Assembly (NCBI GenBank): GCA_933207985.1 | Contig: OW240916.1 | Coordinates: forward strand, 80,771,179 to 80,835,178 | Source: Pelobates cultripes | Lineage: Eukaryota; Chordata; Amphibia; Anura; Pelobatidae | Direction: 5' to 3' | Length of the DNA stretch: 64,000 bases | In this document: piece after piece, positions 57,929 to 64,000 of the stretch | Layout of the letters: each line of letters starts with the position of its first letter | How positions within the stretch are numbered: the first letter of the stretch is position 1 | Program-made: the position numbers and the translations under genes | Notes under the pieces: model-generated | Database searches by the model: none | Told to the model about the DNA's origin: nothing | The model's input: only the letters and a program-made list of their open reading frames with translations

Positions 57929-59084
57929 AACAAAAAACTACCACATCGCTTGCATAAATACAAACTTTTTTACAGCACAAAACTAATCCTAAAATATCCT
58001 CACGTCCTGCAGTGCCTTGCAAAAATAGCAACAAAAAAAAATTAATACATTTTTCCCTACACAAAAACCTTTATAGATGATACGATGATAAACCACTTCA
58101 ACAAATTCTCAAAAATGTACACAGTTGGGTTTTACAGATTGACTTGCTGGTGAAACAGCACATTATGTATTAATCGCAAACCATAATGCAGGCCATCTGG
58201 AAATAGATCACTAGATAATTGATTATCTATTCTATAGTATTAGTGTTTAGCATGAAAAAAAATAAAAAAATTACTAACACAATAATCCAAGGGACAAGTA
58301 GTAATTAAATTTACTTGCCCCTCATGACAAGATAGTTGTCCTGACACACAAAACAATTAAATTAGAAAGATTGAGAAACTGTGCCCATATCTGTTCAATC
58401 TCTGGCCCCTGGTTGTCTGTCCCTCTCCCTCCCATGTAGTTATATGCATGCGTTGGCTGTATACATTATGTAAATGTGTACATGCACTGTCCGCATGTGC
58501 TGGCGGGTGTAGTACGCGTACGTGCAGTATGTTGGCTGTGATTAGTAGGGTGTGAGTGTGATGTATCCTGGCTATGTGTAGTGTGCATAATGGTGATCTA
58601 GGTTTTGTCCCCATGTGGATTACATTTCTCCATTGAAGGGGTGGGGCTATGATCCCTGGTGGTCCAGCATGTATTAAAAATTCTTGCCCAGTAATACAAA
58701 TTTCACATCCATGGAATACTGAAGAATCCAATCACGTTATACAACATATGGATATGAACGAAATCAAAACACAGCTACCTCAGATTACCATACACTGCAC
58801 ATCTCACGGACCTTTATTTCAGATTTTCTTCATTTTTATTGTATAAAACTACAAGCTACTGACCTCAAAGAAGTGAATATTAACATTATTACCCAGCACT
58901 TAGAAAGAATTGAATAAGTCAACTTACAACGTTATTGCTCCTGTGGATGACAATGTTATAACACAGATTACTGAAAATATTTATTTTGCAAGATCAGACA
59001 CAATCAAACTAAACACAGCTAGTGATTTATGCCAAAAAGCTATAAAATGCATAAAAACTGTAGTGGGTATTGGGCAAAGACTAC

Positions 59085-59860
59085 GTAAAGGAGCACTAAA
59101 CGGTGCGGAACACAAACATGTATTCCTGACCAAATAGGGTTAAAACCACCATCTAGCCACCCTGGTCCCCTCATGCCTCCCTAAAAATAGTAAAATCTTA
59201 CTTGTATTCAAGTCTGTAGCTGCATGAAACATAGAAACATAGAATGTGACGGCAGATAAGAACCATTTGGCCCATCTAGTCTACCCAATTTTATAAATAC
59301 TTTCATTAGTCCCTGGCCTTATCTTATAGTTAGGAAAGCCTTATGCCTATCCCACGCATGCTTAAACTCATTTACTGTGTTAACCTCTACCACTTCAGCT
59401 GGAAGGCTATTCCATGCATCCACTAACCTCTCAGTAAAGTAATACTGCCTGATATTTTTAAACCTTTGTCTATTTTAAGACTATGTCCTCTTGTTGTGGT
59501 AGTGTTTCTTCTTTTAAATATAGTCTCCTTTACTGTGTTGATTCCCTTTATGTATTTAAATGTTTATATCATATCCCCCTATCTCGTCTTTCCTCCAAGC
59601 TGTTAAAATCCATTAACCTTTCCTGGTAGGTTTTATCCTGCAATCCATGCTTTGTCAAGGTTTCCTTTAGACCTGCCCACTGCCTGCTGACATCAGCAGA
59701 AGTGGTAGCCTGATCCAGTCACAATGCTTCCCCATTAGGATTGGCTGAGACTGACAAAGAGGCAGATCGGGGCAGACACAGCACAATTCAAACACAGCCC
59801 TGGCCAATCAGCATCTCCTCATAGAGATGAATTGAATCAATGAATACATACATTTAAACG
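59085..59860 (-). mobile_element. Family B MITE, inverted, split by a CR1-like end
   Basis: The left end AAAGGAGCACTAAACGG and body ACTTGTATTCAAGTC before the insert; TTCCTTTAGACCTGCCCACT, TGACATCAGCAGAAGTGG and CAGCATCTCCTCATAGAG after it. It matches 22011-22210 block for block, so the CR1-like unit at 59226-59650 interrupts it. Confidence 0.85.
59226..59650 (-). mobile_element. CR1-like LINE 3' end inside a MITE
   Basis: Same family as 848-1264 and about the same 5' truncation. Minus-strand reading has ERLVDAWNSLPAEVVEVNT-like coding with frameshifts and a CTATGTTTCTATGTTTC tail. CATG stands at both junctions and may be a 4 bp duplication or chance. Confidence 0.85.
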
Positions 59861-60813
59861 CCAACACTACAGCCAAACAAACCCCTAAATGCAAACATTA
59901 CATACAAAACACACCCCTGTATTAAAATGCTAGAACTATGTACAAATACCAACTCTACACACAAAAGCACACATGCTCCTAAGTACTACAATCTGTTTAC
60001 TATCTGACCATCTGATAGAAATAGATATGTACTATGTAATTTCCCAGCAAAAATGGCAAAGTTTACAACTGCAGATTTAAAACGTGGAGGCACCTAGACC
60101 ATTTCAATGAGTTCCTTTAAGTAGTTTGAGCTAGGAACAGGCCATTATAAGGATACTGTGAGAGAAACAATGGATCACCAAACATTAAACAAATATTAGC
60201 AGTGTGATGAGGGGGGAGAGCTGCAAAGTCTGGTTTAAAGGCAAACTATAAGACAAGCAGACTGCTCACGTTTTACGCCAAATAGCTTTCAATGGTATAT
60301 TTGTTTCAGGGTATCACATTAACAAGCCATGATATAACAAAAAAAACAAACAAAAAAAAAAAAACCTTCTTTAAAAAGGTGCACTAATGTAATCTAGTAA
60401 AGGGAAAACATCTAACAACAAAAATTAAAAAAAATCCCCAATGCTTTAAAAATTAAACTTATTTGTAATCTAGCACTAGGACAGACTCCTCATTGTCCAT
60501 ATCCCCTATGAGAAAATTAAAGGGACACTACAGTCACCCGAACAACTTTAGCTTAATGAAGCAGCTTTGGTGTATAGAACATGCCCCCTGCAGCCTCACT
60601 GCTCAATCCTCTGCCATTTAGGAGTTAAATCCCTTTGTTTATGAACCCTAGTCACACCTCCCTGCATGTGACTTGCACAGCCTTCCATAAACACTTCCTG
60701 TAAAGAGAGCCCTATTTAGGCTTTCTTTATTGGAAGTTCTGTTTAATTAAGATTTTCTTATCCCCTGCTATGTTAATAGCTTGCTAGACCCTGCAAGAGC
60801 CTCTTGTATGTGA

Positions 60814-61090
60814 CCCTCAGGGTCCCCCTCCCGCTGGGCTCTTGGGAGAGGAAAGTGTTAAAACTTACCTTTTCTCCAGCGCTGGGCGGGGAGCTCTCTT
60901 CCTCCTCTCCGCCTCAGATCCTCCTCTCCGGCTGAATTCGTGGCAGGAGCTGTGCGCGCACGCTCATTCAGTCAGTCTCATAGGAAAGCATTCATAATGC
61001 TTTCCTATGTACGCTGGTGTCTTCACACTGAGAAGCACGCAAACGCCTCTAGCGGCTGGATTAACCCATTTATAAACCTAGCAGTTTCTC

Positions 61091-61149
<59 letters not shown>

Positions 61150-61238
61150 AGGGGGGGGGGGGGTTTAATCCTAGAGGGACCTGGCACCCAGACCACTTCA
61201 TTAAGTTGAAGTGGTCTGGGTGCCTAATGGTCCTTTAA
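60814..61238. mobile_element. Family A MITE lacking its left terminus, nested
   Basis: It starts inside the family at CCCTCAGGGTCCCCCTCCCG and ends TGCCTAATGGTCCTTTAA. The (AT)n run 61094-61143 and a G-run 61151-61163 have expanded inside it, where other copies have ATAAACATAGCAG and AAAATGGGTTAA. Confidence 0.85.
61094..61143. repeat. (TA)n microsatellite within a MITE
   Basis: About 25 TA dinucleotides followed by an A-run and 13 G, at the place where other family A copies carry a short AT-rich stretch. Confidence 0.97.
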
Positions 61239-63227
61239 GGTAAATTACATCTGTTTGAAAGTGAAACCAGTTTTTTTTTTTTTTTTACATGCAGGCTCTG
61301 TCAATCATAGCCAGGGGAGGTGTGGCTAGGGCTGCATAAACAGAAAAAGTGATTTAACGCCTAAATTACACTGAATTGAGCAGTGAAATTGCAGGGGAAT
61401 GATCTATAGACTAAAACTGCTTTATTTAGCTAAAGTAATTTAGGTGACTATAGTGTTCCTTTAATCTCATCGAAAAGCATGGAAGTATTGAAACACTGGA
61501 TGCACACAAAGTCCGCTGTCCACATACTTTTCATGTAGACACCAGGACATGAATGATATAATCTATTTTAAATCGGCAGCCGCTAGCACAGGCATCTCAA
61601 ATTCTGACATAACTGTGTTAAAAGACAAAGTGGTAAAACAAAAACCAAAACAAAACTGAAATGTCCATTTCAAAAACAAAATTGAACCAAATAAAATTAA
61701 GATTTATAACTTATCTTGTATGTTACAGAGAAACCATTCCTTTTCACCCAACCAAGTAACAAACGTGAGGCATTAAAGAGTACATCACAGCCAAGTTTAA
61801 ACACCACTGCAGCACTTTTACAGACATCTTCCCACAATGCCTCTAGCACTTATATTGGCATGGAATCACATTATGCCAGGCATTCTTCCAGTGATGCTTT
61901 ATGTGGATACATATGCATAGAATGGATTCATTTACCTTACATTGCATGCCAGACTGTCTTGGCAGCCGTGCAAAATAAAAAAAAAACAGAAACCTGTAGC
62001 TCTTCTACAAAACCTCAACAGTGAGCTCTCCCCTTAGAGCTTTTAATAAAAACACAAATTGATGTTGGGTGTAGAGGGTCTCTGTATTTGGTTTCTAAAA
62101 ATACAATTAAAGACACTGATGATCCCGTTCCAATAAAACATTTGAACCAAGGAGAAGGCTGAATATTTACGTTTAACGGAACCACACACTGTGCAAAAAG
62201 ATCTACAGCAATAAGATCAATACCTAAATGACATCAATTGACTAATGAGGGAATCATAGTAAACACAATGCTAGCAGCAACTCGTGTATTGACCAGTCAG
62301 AGGGAGGCATTTGAAAAATCATAATTTATGATATAAAACACATCATAAGCAAGACTGTTCACAAAAGAGGATTATCGTATATGCTCCCCTATTTAACTCT
62401 CCACCTGTTCCCCTTGGGTTCAGTACGACCACCCCCCTCCCCCAGCCTCGTTAACTTCACAGAAACACTTAACTCAAGTGCTTTCTCTTGGTAGCAACAT
62501 TCATATAACAAAAAACATGTGCTCTAGTGAATGGTGGCCATTTTGCCTCCCGAACACAGGCACTTGGTTGTCGAGTGCGTGGAAATATATTTCAGCTGCT
62601 TTGCCTTGCGTACCCCTGGAAAATTGTACCACTTGCCTGCTCCATCCCCAGACAAGAGCAATTTGTAGACCACTCACTCCCGACGAGCCAGGGGGATCCT
62701 TAAATTTCAGTTTGTAACGTTCACTAACATAATTAGATAGGGCACATATTTTCCGCTATTAAAACAAAACATATGGGGATTCCTATATGCATTTTGTTTG
62801 TTGTAATGTATTGTACCTATAGTCCCTGAGAGATATTAAGTTTAAGCAAAGGCAAACTCACTTATCTCCCAGACACAGATGCCTGGACAGGTTTACGATT
62901 ATATTGTATGGAGACCCTATGCTGGGGTATATAAACAGGCAACTTGGCCCAAAAAAATAAAAAAATAAAGTCCAAATATGACTGGTTCCATCCAAAATTT
63001 CTATATGGGGTGGGAGAGCTATAACACTCCTAAGCACATCTGGAACTAGGACTAGCGGAGGAAGGAAGGAATGAACGGCGACAATAAGCCTAGCAGCCCA
63101 TGACATCCCATTTTACAGTAAAGGAATTGGTAATTTTCTTAAATTGCTGAGCCATTCACTCCTGCACAGAATTTTATTTTCTCCTTTTTCGGTATTACTT
63201 AAAACTATGTCTAACTCACCTAAAAAA

Positions 63228-64000
63228 ATGGCGCCTCATGTTAAGGGAACTCAAGAGATTGAACCCCGATATAGCCCTCCTGCAGGAAACACACATACAG
63301 GCATCAGCAAAATTTGCGCTTATGGACCATGCGTACCGCACCACGTATGAATCTAGAGCGCTCAATAAGAGGAATGGGGTGGCTATTTTGATACACCGTA
63401 GGTGCCCACTCAATGTTTCTAGGGTACACACAGACTCGGGAGGCCACTTTGTACTCCTGTCAGGAATGCTGTACTCCCATAGTATACATATTCTTAATCT
63501 TTATGGCCCAAATGACCCATATAGGGAGTTCTGTGCAGAATTGACTCATAGAAACATAGAAACATAAAATGTGACGACAGATAAGAACCATTCGGCCCAT
63601 CTAGTCTGCCCAATTTTCTAAATACTTTTATTAGTCCCTGGTCTTATCTTATAGTTAGGATAGCCTTATGCCTATCCCACGCATGCTTAAACTCCTTTAC
63701 TGTGTTAACCTCTACCAGGAAATCAATGCATTACCACATGGAATGGTAATAGTGGGGGGTGATTTTAATGCCGCTCAATGCCCAGTGAGAGATAGGGGAT
63801 CTAGTAAAGATCTCCCCACATCACACAAAGGGTGCGGACAAGACAAATTACTACATCTCTTCATGCAAAATACAGGCCTCACGGAGAGCGCAGCACCTGG
63901 ACGATAGCGATTTTACATTTTACTCAGCCCCCCACGATACATATTCAAGAATAGATCTGTTTTTGGTTAGCCCCTCATCAGTACCCAAAGTATCGGAATC
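63228..64000 (+). pseudogene. L1-like ORF2 endonuclease region, split by a CR1-like end
   Basis: The plus strand encodes LNPDIALLQETHIQ, GVAILIHRRCPLNVS and LNLYGPNDPYREFCAELTH, the front half of an L1 apurinic-type endonuclease. After the insert at 63549-63717 it resumes INALPHGMVIVGGDFNAAQ (the conserved GGDFN motif), and after a one-base shift near 63895 it continues DFTFYSAPHDT and YSRIDLFLVS to the end of the window. The reverse transcriptase would lie beyond 64000. It is interrupted and frameshifted, hence a pseudogene. Confidence 0.9.
63549..63717 (-). mobile_element. CR1-like LINE 3' end inside an L1 ORF2
   Basis: ATAGAAACATAGAAACATAA at the left is the reverse complement of the 3' tail; the family sequence then runs to TTAACCTCTACCA, where it is 5'-truncated (169 bp). 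It splits the endonuclease frame between ...CAELTH and INALPHG.... Confidence 0.92.

Larger units (their letters stand above)
60517..61464. mobile_element. Family C MITE split by a family A MITE
   Basis: TTAAAGGGACACTACAGTCACC ... GACTATAGTGTTCCTTTAA, with ATTTAGGAGTTAAATCCCTT and CAGGGGAGGTGTGGCTAGG. The part between TGCAAGAGCCTCTTGTATGT and GTAAATTACATCTG is replaced by a family A insert (60814-61238). Confidence 0.88.
27484..64000 (-). other. ELL intron 1 (partial, over 36.5 kb)
   Basis: No exon of ELL or any other host gene was recognised upstream (minus strand) of exon 2. The stretch holds the mobile elements listed separately. Between them I saw only AT-rich unique-looking sequence with poly(A)/poly(T) runs, and no coding, RNA or repeat signal, at about 27490-28630, 31620-32700, 34210-35650, 35820-39360, 43450-44430, 45760-46780, 49115-50450, 57950-59080 and 61465-63220. 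A very long first intron is usual for vertebrate ELL (family knowledge). Confidence 0.75.

Noticed and set aside
58357..58731. 124-codon minus-strand open frame
   Set aside because: The translation (His/Thr-rich, alternating) comes from a GT/CATG-rich low-complexity stretch; no homology recognised.
63238..63907. Possible host endonuclease gene
   Set aside because: The motifs are those of the L1 ORF2 endonuclease, and the frame is split by a CR1-like insertion and shifted near 63895.

Overview
The window is vertebrate genomic DNA, most likely from an anuran amphibian. This rests on abundant TTAA-flanked MITEs of the T2/Kolobok type known from Xenopus, Tc1-like, hAT, CR1-like and L1-like elements with frog-style sequences, and one spliced gene whose exons match vertebrate ELL. 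The species cannot be named from this sequence.

The only host gene recognised is ELL, RNA polymerase II elongation factor, on the minus strand. Six coding exons were located by translation and splice-site reading: 27436-27483, 22968-23089, 13782-13945, 7179-7432, 5035-5159 and 3474-3573. Numbered by homology with human ELL they are exons 2 to 7. Together they give 813 nt in one open frame (271 codons), and all phases fit. They encode most of the conserved N-terminal ELL domain, including the winged-helix-like segment, and the start of the low-complexity linker. The first coding exon lies beyond position 64000, so intron 1 is longer than 36.5 kb. The exons for the rest of the linker and the C-terminal occludin-like domain lie beyond position 1. 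Intron 3 appears to use a GC-AG splice pair.

The rest is intron filled with transposon layers. Introns 2-7 (1-27435) hold T2-type MITEs, some nested in one another, a Tc1-like element split by a MITE, a 3.2 kb hAT-type element with minisatellites and a 100-N assembly gap, a likely solo LTR, an L1 ORF1 relic and a CR1-like 3' end. Intron 1 (27484-64000) holds further MITEs, two hAT-type copies related by internal deletion, a 280 bp palindromic MITE, two decayed Tc1/mariner copies, a decayed L1 ORF2, a 5'-truncated L1 with a perfect 21 bp target-site duplication, a CR1-like end inside a MITE, and an L1 endonuclease region split by another CR1-like end.

No CRISPR array, operon, RNA gene or new multi-gene system was seen. 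The points of most interest are the ELL exon set with its GC donor, and the insertion histories that can be read base by base from target-site duplications and empty-site comparisons inside the window.
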